Counted from the stretch's first letter, positions 22,701-36,170 are shown. The stretch: 64,000 nucleotides of DNA from Amborella trichopoda (GCF_000471905.2 NW_006499603.1:3761121-3825120), one strand, 5' to 3'. Translations and numbers: made by a program. Notes: generated by a model from the sequence alone, not told the origin.

Positions 22701-25575
22701 AGGTCCTACTTTGTGAGATCTTCTTGCCCCGATAGAGGAATGACTTGGGGATCACTTACGAGGAGATTGTAAAACTCCTGACACTCTTGCATTTTCTTTG
22801 CAAATATATCAAGGAAGCTTGTGCATTTCGACAGGTAATGGCCTCTTATCTGATGGTACGAGCACCAACGATCTTCAGTCCCCTTAACAAGGCGATAAAG
22901 GGTGCCTTCCCTGCTTCAGTGTTATTATGCCTTCTTGAAGCACTATAATGAAGAAGGCGTAAAGGATAATAGGCATTTCGTCTTCCTCTGAGATGGTTAT
23001 GGCAAGGAAGGCCTCGGCTGCCCCAAAGGCCTTCTTTAAGTCTTTAAGCTTTATTTGACCCTTTTGAATCAGGGCCTCGATAATATCTTTCAGTGTGTAG
23101 CAGTCATCTGTGGGATGATTGATCCTACAATGGGATGGCCTGAGTGTCAAGGCCAGGTTGCTCAGGAGACTTGGCGTCTGGAAGCTGGATCATATTTTGT
23201 TCTAATAATAACTAGATAAGGCAGGGACCCATTCCTTCTCGAAGGGATAGACCTTGTTCCTATGCTCGGTGAAATAATCACCCCGATCAGGGTTGGCTGG
23301 TGGGGGTACCCGATTGTACGACTACTGTTGCTTACCAGCCTTGAGTGTTACCTTTACCGCACTTACCCCTTTAGAGAGGTCCAAAGTTTGGGAGGGAGCC
23401 TTCTTTGAATCAGTGACCATGACGGCTGCACTGATTACCCCTTTCTGTTGGCTACCCCATGTGTTATTCCGAGAGATACCGTTGCCCAGGTTGTTTGCTA
23501 AGCTTGTAGACGGTTATTGTGTCCCACCATGGTGGTGTGATAAAATTTCTATGCGAACTGATTTAGTGATCAACTCTGACATAGAGGTCAGATTAGAGGC
23601 TTGGACATGTAGAGTGATCTCGGGTCACATGTTCCGCACGTAAGTTTGGACTGCTTCCCTCTCAGGCATAGGATTAGGATGGCGGGAAGCCAAATTTCTC
23701 CATCTTGATATGAATTGATCCACGGGCTCATCGGGGTCTTGAATCAGGGTGAGAAGTTTGATGGTTTGAAACTCTCTCTTGACCTCATAGAAGCATTGAA
23801 AGAACAGTTTCTCCATCTCCTCCCATGTATGCACTGAGTTTGGAAGAAGTTTGTCATACCATTAAAATGTTGAGCCATCGAGGGTCTCAACGAACTGTCG
23901 GGGAAGAAGTCTCCTGTCAGCTGTTGTTTCTCGACATGCTGCCTAGAAGTTGACAATATGCTGGTTAGGGGACGTGGTTCCGTTGAATAAAGGAAACTTC
24001 CCTTTTCTATAATCTGAGGAAAACAGGACCTGATCAATATACGAGCGGTATGGCCTTTGATAAGGTGTCGCACCCTGTATCCTCGAGATTTGTCTGTTCT
24101 TTAGGCTATGGATTACTATAGCGTGAGGGACATAATTGTCCTGTGAGACAGAAGGAGGGGGTGGCCGTTGAGGTGCACCATCGGAGTGATAAGAATTGAC
24201 CTCATGGTTAGCTGACTGGCGTGCAGCTTTGATACGGGCTATCTTTTCCATCATCACGCGTACCATATCCTCAAACTTGTTCATGCGCTCTTCCTGTGCA
24301 TCATCGGGCTCACTTACAACCATTACACTGACCGTTTCTCTATGGAGGTCAACGTTAGTGGCAACTGAGGGCAACAGGGGGCCAGCCTTAACTAAACGAG
24401 ACTCTTGTATGCTGATATTGTTTGGACCGGTTCTCGACGGTCTTGGGACCATAGCTGCTGAGGGGTTGGGTCTTCTTCTGTGATAGTAACAACAACATAG
24501 GACTCATGAAGCTCTTCTTTAGGCTTCATCGTCTGAAGGGGGTAGAAGGGATTCGGTGAAGAGGGTCATCAGAATTGGTTGTTTTGACTGCCTTGGTCAC
24601 CTCCCTAGTCAAAATTGGCAGACCTCTATTGCGTTTAGCCTTGAGATTTTGATGGACCTCACGTCAAAACTGTGATCTAGGTCGCGGGTGGTCAGCTCTT
24701 CTTGCACAGGAGAGAGCTGGCTTCATCAGGTGCGGCAATGGATGAGGGCCAGGAACTCGAGTCATCTTGGATCGGTGAGGATGAAGGACTTGATCTTCCG
24801 TCATGTCAAGGCCCCGAGGTCTCTTATGAGTTCCAAAGACATGACAAAAATGACGAGGCTGGTTCAAGATGGTACACTCAGGGAAAACCTTCGAATGCCA
24901 AGGGTGAAGGTGCTTGCTCAATGAAGGAGAAGTGGGCCCGAGCAAGATTGAATCATGCAAAGGCCCGAGTTTAGGGCGAGAGGACATCTGTGATGGCGAC
25001 ACATGTGCACCCCTTGAAGAAGGATTATGCGAGACCTTGGGGTCAGCCCGGGCTTGTGCAAGTGATTTGGTCTTAGAAGGCCAAGAAATACGAGCAGATG
25101 TCTGTAAGAGAATAGGTGTAGGCTTGCCCCTTACATGGTGCACTTGTGTGTGCAGAGTAGAAGGACAAGGGGGTCGTCTCCTGTGTACTCGGGTTGGCGT
25201 TGCCTTGAGTGGTGGGATGCATATGAGTAACGTGCACAGGACTTGGCCTTGAAAGGCTCGATCTTGGACACAGACTCGAGATAACATAAGGGTTGCCCCG
25301 AGGTGTGACTCGAGTGAGTAAGCCATGAGCCTTGTGATGTGTGTGAGGGGTGGAGACTGTGGGGTTGCCACCTCGATGTGTTGAGCCTCTAGGGATAGCC
25401 TTATGGCGACCCACAGAAGCAATGGCAGCTTTTTTGCCTTTGATAGAAAGGGACTTAGCAGCCTTTTGATGTACCTGAAGAACACGACTGGCAAGTGACT
25501 TGCTGATGGCTGGGTGCATGGTGTGTGGGGCAACAGAAGTGCTGTCGATGCAGGGCACCTTGGTGGAATTTCCAC
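22700..25575 (-). pseudogene. L2 gag, fossil
   Basis: Capsid/nucleocapsid precursor. From the N-terminus: a long poorly conserved His/Pro/Ser-rich leader (about 25575-24660), 'MNKFEDMVRVM' coiled segment (near 24280), 'GKFPLFNGTTSPNQH' (near 23980), the retrotransposon gag core MHTWEEMEKLFFQCFYE (near 23830) with 'FISRWRNLASRHPNPMP', then a zinc-knuckle-like region 'INHPTDDCYTLKD' (near 23120). Homologues are in L1 (54071-57022) and L3 (31113-34088). Broken in several places. Confidence 0.75.
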
Positions 25576-25865
25576 CAGAGCGAGGAGATGGGGAGTGAGT
25601 GACTTTTAAGTCCTACCTCACACTGGTCCAGGTTAAGACCTAGGAGCTAGACAATGGGTCTTTGCTCAAGAGGATGGTTGGGAACGAAGTCGAATGAACT
25701 TGTTCCCTAAGGACACTCTCGAATGCGGGGACAAGAAAATCCCTGATCCGGATAAATGGGTTCCAGTAACTGCAAGCCATAAATAAAATGTGAAAAGATA
25801 ATGAAAGCAGATAATAAAAGAAGAAACTAGCCAAACAAGAATGATACAACTAAGGGGGTAGTAAG

Positions 25866-25884
25866 TCCCCAGCGAAGTCACCTA
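25866..25884 (-). other. PBS of L2
   Basis: Minus strand TAGGTGACTTCGCTGGGGA, two bases inside the 5' LTR edge at 25887. A diverged version of the TTGGCGAGTCCACTGGGGA seen in L1. Confidence 0.7.
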
Positions 25885-25886
25885 GC

Positions 25887-28199
25887 TGGTAAGGTGCCTC
25901 GATCTCATCCTCCGGATCATTTTGGGGATCGGGCGCCATGCATCTTGGGTTTCAAGGGAAGACTCGGCACATTTTTTAGACCACTCTCTTAGGAACCTCG
26001 TTCGAGAATAGGGGCAAGTGTTATTAATTGGTGAGAGAGGAATTTAAGGTGAGTTTCGAGACTTACTCAGGCTGGCTTACGTGGGCGCCCTCTTAGATCA
26101 AGAAGAAATACCCCAAGTAATAAAATTGGTTTAGAATCGCCTTCCTTGGCTGTATTCTTGTTTTCTACAATCACACACGTATGGCAAAGGTTATCAAACA
26201 TGTGGGTCAGACCTCACCCTTTTCCTCTTTGATGAACGTACACAAGCATGTGCATTCAAAAAGAAAAGTAAGAGAAGAAAGACGGGGGAGAGAAGAATTC
26301 GACTGAGTGGGAGGATCAGAGCGGTGATTAAATTGATGAATAATTAGCTTGACATGATAGTAAAATGGGATCGGTAACTAAGACCGGCTCACAGGATTAT
26401 TATTACACGTCATTACCAGTACCGACTAGCTAAGCACGATGGTTAGTCTGTCGTGGCAATAATGCCGGCCAAGTAATCCTGGCACAACAACATTACGGCT
26501 AGACGACAGGACTACCATGAGAGGCTAACATCAATCCCTCTTAGTCGAATGAAAGAGTAACAGAATGATGGTTATGAAAAAAGAATACGAAGTGAAGTAA
26601 GAGAATAAGGGAACAAAATGAGGGATGGAGAAGTAAGGAGAAGAGTATGAAAGGCGGCATAATAAAAGAGAGAAAGGGAAGGAAGACGCAGTTGGCGCTA
26701 GGCATTGCTGGCTGTGTTAGAAGGAAGAGAGAAAATGTAGTCGGCGCTAAGCTTCACTGACTGTGTTATACAAAGAAGAGGAGAGAGAAGACACAGTCGA
26801 CGCTAGGCTTCACCGACTGTACCTGAAGAAGGAAGAGAAAATGCAGTCGGCACTAAGCTTCATCGACTGTGAGGATAAGAGAGAGAAAATGAAGTCGACG
26901 CGAGAAAATGAAGTCGGCGCTAGGTTTCGTCGACTATGTCAGAAGAAGAGAGAGTAAACGCAGTCGGCGCTAGGCTTCACCGATTGCGGTGGAAGAGAAA
27001 TAAGAGAGAGAGAGATCGAGTTAACGCTAGGCTTAGCCGACTGTGACACAAAATGAGAGAGAGAAATCCATCCAACACTAGGCTTCACCAACAGGCTTTT
27101 GAAGAGAAGGAGAGAGAAATCCAACCGGTGCTAGACTTCACTAACTGGCTTTAGAAGAAAAGGAGATAGAGACGAGAAGAAGTGAAATAGAGATAGGAAT
27201 GAGAAACAAGGGAGGAGAGAGAAAGAGATAGAGGAGAGAGGAAGTTACCCACCTAAAGGGTACCGACCCTTTTCTTCTCTCTCCTCTCTCTCTATCCAAG
27301 ACGTTTCAGCAAGAATGGAAATTTTATTGAATCAATAAAAAATGAACCGAAGGTCCTTACAATTTAGCTTTGCATGTTAATATAGAGTTCGGCAAAAACT
27401 TGGGTGTACGCTCAAAAACTAGCTAGAATTGAAGATATTTACAATTTAATTGAATTTAAAGAAATTTTAAAAATGGGTGCAAAAGGACTGTTTTGCCCCT
27501 GCCTAACAATGTGTGGACTTCTATAACAGTTTCGTGGCTCACCCGGGGTCGTTTTGATGCCCATTTGATCGAAAGATTATTGTTTTATTGTAGGGCTTGG
27601 CGTGTCGATCATTTTAATGCCAACTTTGAGCCATTAATCATGTTTTTGAGCCATAATCGTGTGACTTGAATTTCTTGATGAAACTAGGAAACTTTGGATC
27701 GATTGTGTGCTCGTTCCTTGATGTTTCTTCATGATTTCTTCATTGAATCACACTGAGCATGCCGTCACAATCACGTTGTAATGAAAGTAACTTGATTTCA
27801 TGTTCGGATGAAGATTTTATTGTCTTGAGTTTTTTATCGGAATCTTGAAATCCAACGGCTGAAATTTACAGTAGCTTTGACAACGCCATTAGTGAAATCC
27901 AACCATTCATCATACGCGACGTTTGGACCAAAGATATCCTTAGACCTCACGCACATGATGCAATTGGTTTTGTGCCAGTTGAGAATGCAAGCGTCGTGAT
28001 CTCGCATCTCGAACAAGGCATGTTGCTGCTGAATTTTCTGCAACTGCCTTCACGGATCTGCAACTTTCATTTAGTTTTTCTCTTTGCTCGAGCGTCATCA
28101 CGAGGCATACCACATATCAAATTTATCATCTTGATGAAATGAACACGCTCACTAAATTTTGGAACAAGTAGGTTATAGACCTCGAAACTGACTGCCCGT
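25887..28199 (-). repeat. L2 5' LTR, inner part
   Basis: Runs from TGGTAAGG next to the PBS to 'ctgcccgt', where L3 begins. The outer end is found beyond L3 at about 46595-46835. Aligns with the L2 3' LTR at 8854-11722. Confidence 0.85.
26680..27150. repeat. Hairpin minisatellite in L2 5' LTR
   Basis: About eight units. At 26959-26988 one unit has arms CGCAGTCGG and CCGATTGCG around a 12-base loop; other units have CACAGTCGG with CCGACTGTG, so the second pair is G-C in one and A-T in the other. Confidence 0.8.
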
Positions 28200-29417
28200 T
28201 GTTTGAATGAATTTTTCAGCACCTTGGTCCCTGGTAGGAAGTAGGTCAATAAAGCCTATAAAACAGAGGAAATTCTCGACAATCTCAAAATAGCCCCAGA
28301 ATTGGTCAAGATCTTCATTAACACTTCAAAAGACAACCTGCCTAGTTTCATCGATATCAGACATGTCTAAGGCAATGAACACAAGGAAACAGTTTCAACG
28401 AAATCGGTCTCTAACACCCTGAAATGGACCCTGTAACTAAAGCCATACTTTTGGTGCATCAAGCAACTATGGGACCACCACCAATAAATCTGGCACACTA
28501 TTCACAAATTTATGGGTAAAATACCGGAAAGGGGTAAGCCACACACTATTTTCGTGTGGACTCACTCAATCAAAACACCATTAAAGGTGGTTGTTTTTGA
28601 AACACGGGCAGTCACTTTTCAGGGCTTATAACTCAAACATTACAAGTCGGATCGCTCCCAAATTATGTGAGCATGTTCGTCTCATCGAGACGAGTAATTC
28701 GATATGTGGTATGCCCCATAATGACTCCCTAGCAGGGAGAAAAACTAAATGAAAGTTGTTGATCCGTGAAGGAAGTTGTAGAAAATTCAGCTGCAGCACG
28801 CCTTGTTCGAGCAGTCGGATCATGACGCTCGCATATCCGATCGGCACGAAACTAATTGAATTATGTCCGTGAGGTCCGAGGATATTTCTGGGCCAAACCA
28901 CACGCAAGATGATGGTTGTATTTCACACACAAAGGCATCAAAGCTGCTATAAATTTCGGCCTATAAATTTCAAGATTCTGACCAAAAAATCAAAGACGAT
29001 AAAACTTCATCCAAACATGAAATCAAGTTACGTTTGTTGCAACGTGATCGTAACGGTATGCTCAGCGTGATTCAATGAATAATTCATGAAGAAACATCAA
29101 GGAACAAGCACACAATCGATCCAAAGTTTTCAAGATTCATCAAAGATTCAAGTATCGTGATCATGGCTCAAAACCATGATTTCAAAATGCGATCCCTACA
29201 AGAAAACAATTATCTTTCCATCAAACAGGCATAAGAGCAGCCCTGGGTCAGCCATGGAAGATCTCAAGCAGTAGCAGAGACTATTCCAAAATTCCACACA
29301 TTGTTAAGCAAGGGTAAAACAGTCTTTTTGCAACCATTTTCAAAATATCTTTAAATTCAATTAAATCGTAATTACCTTCAATTAGGGTGGGCGTCCACCC
29401 ATGTTTGGGCCCAATTC

Positions 29418-29426
29418 TGTATAAAC
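29418..29426 (+). promoter_or_regulatory. LTR TATA box (L3 5' LTR)
   Basis: CTGTATAAAC in the position where L1 has CTATATAAAC. The AATAAA lies about 55 bp further on, the usual spacing of promoter, R region and poly(A) signal in an LTR. Confidence 0.55.
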
Positions 29427-29475
29427 AGGCACTGCCTTATTGTAAAAGGACCCCCGATTCATTCTTTAATCATTC

Positions 29476-29481
29476 AATAAA
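29476..29481 (+). terminator. LTR poly(A) signal (L3 5' LTR)
   Basis: AATAAA in 'cattcaataaaaatttcc'. In L1 the homologous stretch is less canonical (minus strand CGATAAAAC). Places the R region near 29450-29510, by inference. Confidence 0.45.
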
Positions 29482-29609
29482 AATTTCCATTCTTGCTTGA
29501 GCCTGTGAGTAGTCTTGGAGAGAAAGAGAGATGAGAGAGAAGAAAAGGGCTGGTACCCTTCTAGTAGGTAATTTTTTTTCTCCTTCCCTCTTCTCACGCT
29601 CTCTCTCTC

Positions 29610-30110
29610 TCTCTCCCTAATCACAACTGGTGCAAGCCTAACGTCGGTTGATTGTCCACTCTCTCCTCTCTTTTTTCCCCAGCAGTGGGTGGGGTTTTCC
29701 CTCTCTCTTTCTTCTTTCATCCCTAGCATCGAGTGGGGTTTTCTCTCTCCTCTCTTTCCTAACAATTAGCGAACCCCAGCGTCAGTTGGATTTATCTCTC
29801 CTCTCTTCCCTAACAGTCGGCGAACCCTAACACTGGTTGGATTTCTTTCTCCTCTCTTCACTAACCAGTCGGTGAATGCTAATGCCGGTTAGATTTCTCC
29901 CTCCTCTCTTATCACAGTCGGTGAAGCCCAACGTCGGCTTGATATCTCTCCCTTGCTTCTCTCCCGTCGCAACCGATGCAAGCCTAGCGTCGACTGGTTA
30001 TCTTCCTCTCTTCTCTTCTGACAGTCGGTGAAGCCTAGCACTAATTGCCTTTTCTCTCTCTTCTCTCTTGAAACAGTCGGCAATGTCCAGTGGCGACTGC
30101 ATCTTCCTTC
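29610..30110. repeat. Hairpin minisatellite in L3 5' LTR (inverted relative to L1/L2)
   Basis: Same array as in the other LTRs, read in element sense: 'cagtcggtgaagcctagc' units separated by 'ctctctcctctctt' spacers. It lies downstream of the TATA box and would be in the RNA leader. Confidence 0.8.
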
Positions 30111-30852
30111 CCTCTCTCTTTTATCCTCTTATCTTTTCTCCCTTCCTCTGTTTGTTTGCTTCTTCTCTCACTTCATTCTTTCCCTCATAACCACCACTCT
30201 GTCATTCTTTCGTTCAACTAAGAGGGATTGAGGTTAGCCTTTCATGGAAGTTTTGTTGTCTAGTCGTAATGTTGTTATATCAAGATTGCTTGGCTCGCTT
30301 TATTGCCACGACAAACTGACCATCGTGCTTAGCTAGTCGGTATTGGTAATGACGTCTAGTAGTGATCCCATGAACCAGTCTTAGTACTGAGCTTGTCTTT
30401 CCACCACATCAGGCCAAATACTCGTTAGCTTGATCCTCTCGCTCAGTCAAACTTTTCTCTCTCTCATTTTTCTTTTCTTCTTCTTTTTGAATGCTCTTGC
30501 TTGTGTACGTTCATCAAATAGGAAAAGGGTGAGGTCTAACCCACCCATCTTACAACCTTTACCGTATATGTGTGTAATTGCAGAAAATAAGAAGAATACA
30601 AGCCAAGGGAGGCGATTCCGAACCAGTGTCATTACTGGGGGAATTTCTTCATGATCTAAGAGGGTGCCCTCACGAGCCAGCCCGAGAAAGTACCCACCTT
30701 TAAAATTCCTCTCTCACCGGTTGGTAACACTTGCCTCTGTTCTCCAATGAGGTTCCTGAGAGAGCGATCGTCCCGAGTCTTCCCTCGAAACCCAAGACAT
30801 GTGCCGCCTGATCATCTAGATCTTGAGGGTGAGATCGAGGCAACTAACTAGC

Positions 30853-30872
30853 TTTACGACTCCACTAAGGAC
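30853..30872 (+). other. PBS of L3
   Basis: TTTACGACTCCACTAAGGAC, two bases beyond the 5' LTR. A diverged copy of TTGGCGAGTCCACTGGGGAC in L1. Confidence 0.65.
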
Positions 30873-31112
30873 TTACTGCCCTTTGTCGGATCGTTCTTGT
30901 TTAGCTAGTTTCTTCTTTTATTTCCTTCTTTCATTATCTTTTCACATTCACTTATGATTGCTGGGTTCTGTAACCCATTTATCCAGATCGGGGATTTTCC
31001 TATCCCCGTATTCGAGAGTGTCCCTAGGGAACAAGCTCCTTTGACTTCGTTCTCGACCATCCTCTTAAGCAAAGACACCCTGTCTAGCTCCCATGTCTAA
31101 GCCTGGACCTGT

Positions 31113-34088
31113 GTGAGGAGGGACTTGAAGGCCCCTCACTCCCCATCACTTCGCTCTAGTGGAAACTCCACCAAGGTGCCTTGCATGAGCAGCACTTATG
31201 TTGGCCCACACAGCATGCACCCAGCTGCCGGCAAGTCACTTGCCGGTCATGTTTCTGAGATACGCCGGAAGGCAGCCCAGTCCCTTTCTGCAAAAGGCAA
31301 GCAAGTTGACATTGCTTCTGTGGGTCACCATAAGGCTACCCCCCCACATTCCTACACCATTGGTCTCGATCCCTAGAGGCTCAACACATAGAGGAGTGCT
31401 CTCCACCCCTCACACACACCACAAGGAGCGTGGGTCACCCACTCGAGCCACATCTCGGGGCAACCACCCTTCTGTTACCTCGAGTTCGTGTCCAAGATCG
31501 AACCTTCCAAGGCCAAGTCATGCCCACGCTACTCATATGCATCTCCCTGCTCGAGGCAACACCGTTATTGCTCCAACCCGAGTACACAAGAGATGACCTC
31601 CTCATCCTCCTACTATGCACACATAAGCGCACCATGTAAGGGGCAAGCCTGCACCAATTCTCTTACAGACACCTGCTCGTAGTTCTCGACCTCTTAAGGC
31701 CAGATCACTTGCACGAGCTCGGGTGGACCCCCAGGTCCCTCGAGATCCTTCTTCGAGGGCATACATTCATCGCCATCTCAGGCGTCCCCTTGCCTCAACT
31801 CATGACTTCTCATGAGTGAACCCTGCTCCTGCCTACTCCTTCTTCATCGAGCAAGCACCATCATCCTTAGTACTCGAAGGTTTTCCCCAAGAGTACCATC
31901 CTGAACCAGCCCAATCACTTAGGTCTTATCTCTACAGCTCATAAGAGAGCTCGGGGCATGGACCTCAGATGATTCCAGTTCCTGCCCCTCATCCATTGCT
32001 GCACTTGATGGAGACAACTCTCTCATGTGCAAAAAGAGCTGACCAGCCGCGACCTAGATCATTGCTTTGGTGCGAGGTCCATCAAAACCTCAAGGCTAAA
32101 CGGGATAGAGGTCTGTGAATTTTGACTAGGGAGGTGACCAACACAATCGAAACAGCCAATTTTGATGACCCTCTTCACCTGAATCCCTTCTACCCTCTTC
32201 AGAAGATAAAGGCTGAATTAGAGCTCCATGAACCCTGCATTGTGGTTACTGTCGCAGAAGAAGACCCAGCCACTCAGCAGCCACGGTCCTAACACCGTCG
32301 AGAACCAGTCCAAAGGCGATCCGCATACAAGAGTTGAGTTTAGTCAGGTCATGCTGACCCCCTACTAACTAACCTACCATGTACGGCCCGTCAAGCTCGC
32401 AAGCCTTCAGCTCCCACTAATGTTGACCTCCCTAGAGAAATGGTCAGCGTAATGGTCATAAGCGAGCCCGGTGATGCGCAGCAGGATTGCATGAACAAGT
32501 TTGAGGATATGGTGCACACGATGAGGGAAAAGATCAATCGTATTGACGTTGCACGCCAGTCGGCTAACCATAAGGTCAATTCCCATCACCCTGATGGTGG
32601 ACCTCCACAACAGCCCCCTCCATCTACCTCATAGGAAAATTTTGCCCCTCATCCGGTCTCTCAGTTAGATATTGATGCTATGGTCACCCATAGTCTAAAG
32701 AATAGAAAAATTCTGGGGATACAGGGGGTGACGCCTTATCAAAGGCCATACCCCTCCTATATTGATCAGGTCCCATTCCACTCAGACTATAAGAAAGGGA
32801 AGTTTCCTTTATTCAGTGGAACCACCTCCCCAAACCAACATATTGCCCACTTCCAGGAAGCCTGTCGGGAAACAGTGGCTAACAGGAGACTTCTTCTCCA
32901 ACTGTTCGTTGAGACCCTCGATGGCCCGTCATTCCAATGGTATGCCCAAATTCCTCCAAACTCAATGCATACATGGGAGGAGATGGAGAAACTGTTCTAT
33001 CAATACTTCTATGAGGTCGAGAGAGAGGTTTAAACCATCGAACTTCTCACCATGACTCAAGACTCTGATGAGCCCATAGATCATTTCATATCAAGATGGA
33101 GAAACTTGGCTTCCCGCCACCCTAATCCTATGCCTGAGAAGGAAGCAGTCCAAACTTGCGTGCAGAACATGCGACCCGAAATCGCTCTACATGTCGAGGA
33201 CTCTAATCCGACCTCCATGTTATAGTTGATCTCTAAATCAGTTTTCATAGAAAGTTTGTCACGCCATCATGGTGGGACACGACAACCATCTACAAGTTTA
33301 GCAAACAACAGGGGCAGTGGTAGCTCTCTGAATAACACACGGGGCAGCCAACAGAAAGAGATAATTAGTGCAGTCGTCATGGTCATTGATTCAAAGAAGG
33401 CTCCCTCCCAAACTATGGAACCTCTCTAAAGGGGTAACCGCTGCAAAGGTAACACCCCAGGCTGGCGAGCAGCAACAGTCATACAATCGGGTACCTCCAT
33501 CGGCCAACTTTGATTGGAGTGATTATTTCACCAGGCATAAGAACAAGGTCTATCCCTTCGAGAAGGAATGGGTCCCTACTCTGTTCTGATTATTATTGGA
33601 CTAGAATATGATCTAGCGTCCAGAAACCAGGTACCCTAAGCAATCTGTCCTTGACACTCAGGCGAATTATTATGCTTACCATCGGAGGATCAATCATCCC
33701 ACAGATGACTGCTACACGTTGAAGGATATTATTGAGACCCTGATTCAAAAGGATAAAGCTTGAAGACTTAAAGAAGGCCTTCGGGGCAACTGAGGCCTCC
33801 CATGCCCTAACCATCCAAGAGGAGGATGAAATGCCTGGTATCCTCTACGCCTTCCTCATCATAATGCTTCAAGAAGGCATAATCACACTGAAGCAGGCAA
33901 GGCAGCCCCTTCGCCTTATTAAGGAGACTGAAGATGGTTGGTGTCCATACCATCAGATAAGAGGTCATTACTTGACAGAATGCACATCTTTCCTTCATAT
34001 ACTCTCAAAGAAGATGCGGGAGTATCAAGAATTTTACAATCGTCCCGTAACTGATCCCCAAATCATTTCTCCATCGGGGAAAGAATAA
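31113..34088 (+). pseudogene. L3 gag, fossil
   Basis: Capsid/nucleocapsid precursor. The N-terminal leader (31113-32100) contains 'MHPAAGKSLAGHVSEIRRK' and His/Pro-rich sequence. Then 'MNKFEDMVHTMREKI' (near 32490), 'GKFPLFSGTTSPNQHIAHF' (near 32800), the gag core PPNSMHTWEEMEKLFYQYF (near 32955), 'RWRNLASRHPNPMPE' (near 33100), and two zinc-knuckle-like motifs with C-x2-H-x4-H-x4-C spacing or a remnant of it (near 33690 and 33945; the second reads CPYHQIRGHYLTEC). Broken in several places. Confidence 0.75.
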
Positions 34089-34099
34089 CTCACAAACCA

Positions 34100-35112
34100 G
34101 GACCTTCTTATCAATGACTCAGACTCTGCGGAACCCTCGGATTCCCAGCCATGGATAACCTACCATGGCTGAAGCCAACTCAAGTCCTTAAGACGAGAAG
34201 CGGTTGGCCAAGCTAGAGCGGTTTTTCACCCTAGCGAGACGAATCAAACATCACTTCAGAAAACCACGAAAGAGACGGGCACCAAGGGCTGCTCGTCGAA
34301 GAAACAAGATCGCTCAACCCATAGTCGAGCAAGTATTTCTGAGGCCCCTTCCCCCATAGCCAACCTTGCTGGACTTCATCCCTGACACAATCCTTCTTTT
34401 TTTCTTCATCCTTTCAAGAAGATGTTCCCACCCCATCTCCCACTCAATAAATGTCCGATGAGGGTGATGACATTAGCAGCACTCCCCAGCGGTCTAAGCA
34501 AAGGAAAGACCTAAAAGACCCCATGCATTCATCCAACTCTAGCGATGACCTAAAACGCCGCCCAGATCGGTCTGGTGAGGGGAACGACCTTAAAAATCCC
34601 CCACCTTCTAACCCTACTCGTCCTTCTTCTCCTGCTTCTCATTCTTCCTCATCTATGTCTCTTGTAGGTACAACCTTGATATGTTCAGACTTCGAGTCTC
34701 TCGATAGACAACTTGAGGGATAGAACACAACAAAGACATAACGGAAATGATTGAGAAAGACCCTGATGTAGGCAGCAGGATTCCTAACAGTTGCTGATGC
34801 CCTGGCAGCTAAAGTTAAGGCAAAGCCACATACCACAAAGAAGCATAAGAAGTCAAAGCCAAAGAAACCCCAGTCACCACCAGAGCCTGACTTTGAGTAG
34901 AGATTGAGAGAGTCAAGGGGGCAAAGTTTCTATTCTCATGAAACCTGCCACATGATACAAGTCTGTGAAACACCAGCCCGTGTGGACCAAACACTTCAGA
35001 TAGCTTCTCAAAGGCCGTGTGATTCACATTGGCATACTCTTGCACTATAATCGTTGAATCCCAAATTCCTTGTAATCTCCAAGACGAACCTCTGTAGTCT
35101 TGGAAACAATCC
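34100..35112 (+). pseudogene. L3 gag-pol linker region, fossil
   Basis: Basic and Pro/Ser-rich remains ('LKDPMHSSNSSDDLK', 'LKNPPPSNPTRPSS', 'KKHKKSKPKKPQ') homologous to the linker of L1 and L2 up to about 34960. From about 34970 to 35110 I do not recognise the sequence. No protease motif seen here. Confidence 0.5.
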
Positions 35113-36170
35113 ATGTTTATGGAAAACCCTTCCATTCCTCAAATGGGAGAAGATGCAAAAACTATAATCCACTCTGAGCCTCTATCAGAGGTAGAGATGT
35201 CAGGATCATGGTTCTCTACACTTGAGGTCGGTCAACAAATCTCTGAAAACAATGATGAAGAGTTACAAGAGGCTCCAGAAGAATGGGAAGAAGGTGGTCA
35301 AGCCACAGTTGACAAACTCGAAGAAATAAATCGTGGAGACGAAGCAGATCCCAAACCTACCTTCATTTCAGTAAGTATGTCCCCAAAAGAGAAGGAGTTT
35401 ACTACCTTCTTGAGAGTAAACCTGGACGTCTTTTCTTGGTATTACCATGAGATGCCTCGTTTAGACCCTCAAGTCGTTGTTCATCATCTCGGCATTGATC
35501 CGACTTTCAAACCTGTCAAACAGAATCAAGAAGGTTTAGGCCTGCTCTTGAGATGCAAATAGATGCTAAAATAACCAAACTTAGACAAGAAGGTTTCATC
35601 CATGAAGTCAAGTACCCGAAATGGCTAGCAAATGTCGTTCCAGTCAAGAAGAAGAATGGCCAAATCAGGGTCTGTATTGACTTTCGCGATTTGAATACCG
35701 CTTGTCCCTAGGATGACTTCCCGTTGCCATTTACGGAGATACTCATCGACTCTACAGCTCACTATCAAATATTTTCCTTCATGGACGGATACTCTGGGTA
35801 TAATCAGATAAAGATGGCGCCCGAAGATGAACAAGCCACAGCATTCTTAACTCTAAAAGGGGTCTTCTATTACACAATGATGCCTTTTGCATTAAAGAAT
35901 GCTAGCGCCACATACTAAAGAGCAATGACGACCATTTTTCGAGACATGATGCACAAAGAGGTGGAGTGTTATGTCGATGACCTGCTGGTAAAATTCAAAG
36001 AGAAGGATGCCCATATGAGAGATCTTGAAAAGGTGCTCAAGCGCTTGCATCTTCATCAGCTAAAAATGAACCCGCTAAAATGTGCTTTTGGCATGCATTC
36101 GAGAAAATTCTGGGGCTTCATTGTCAGACATTGAGGGCTTGAAGTTGAGCTAGTTAAGATTAAGGCAATC
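35113..36170 (+). pseudogene. L3 reverse transcriptase, fossil
   Basis: The acidic lead-in with 'LDVFSWYYHEMPRLDPQVVVHHL' style sequence (about 35400-35520) is the usual start of gypsy reverse transcriptase. Then 'GQIRVCIDFRDLNTACP' (near 35660), 'FMDGYSGYNQIKMAPED' (near 35780), 'LKGVFYYTMMPFALKNASATY' shortened here to TMMPFALKNASATY (near 35875), the catalytic block CYVDDLLVK (near 35970), and 'KCAFG' (near 36080). It would copy RNA to cDNA in the particle. Broken. Confidence 0.85.

Larger units (their letters stand above)
28200..30850 (+). repeat. L3 5' LTR
   Basis: About 2.65 kb, from TGTTTGAATG to ACTAACTA. In sense order: U3 of about 1.2 kb, TATA box at 29418, AATAAA at 29476, pyrimidine-rich tract, hairpin minisatellite, conserved tail that mirrors the head of the minus-strand LTRs, PBS two bases beyond. 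It lies in the L2 5' LTR, whose sequence stops at 28199. Confidence 0.85.
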
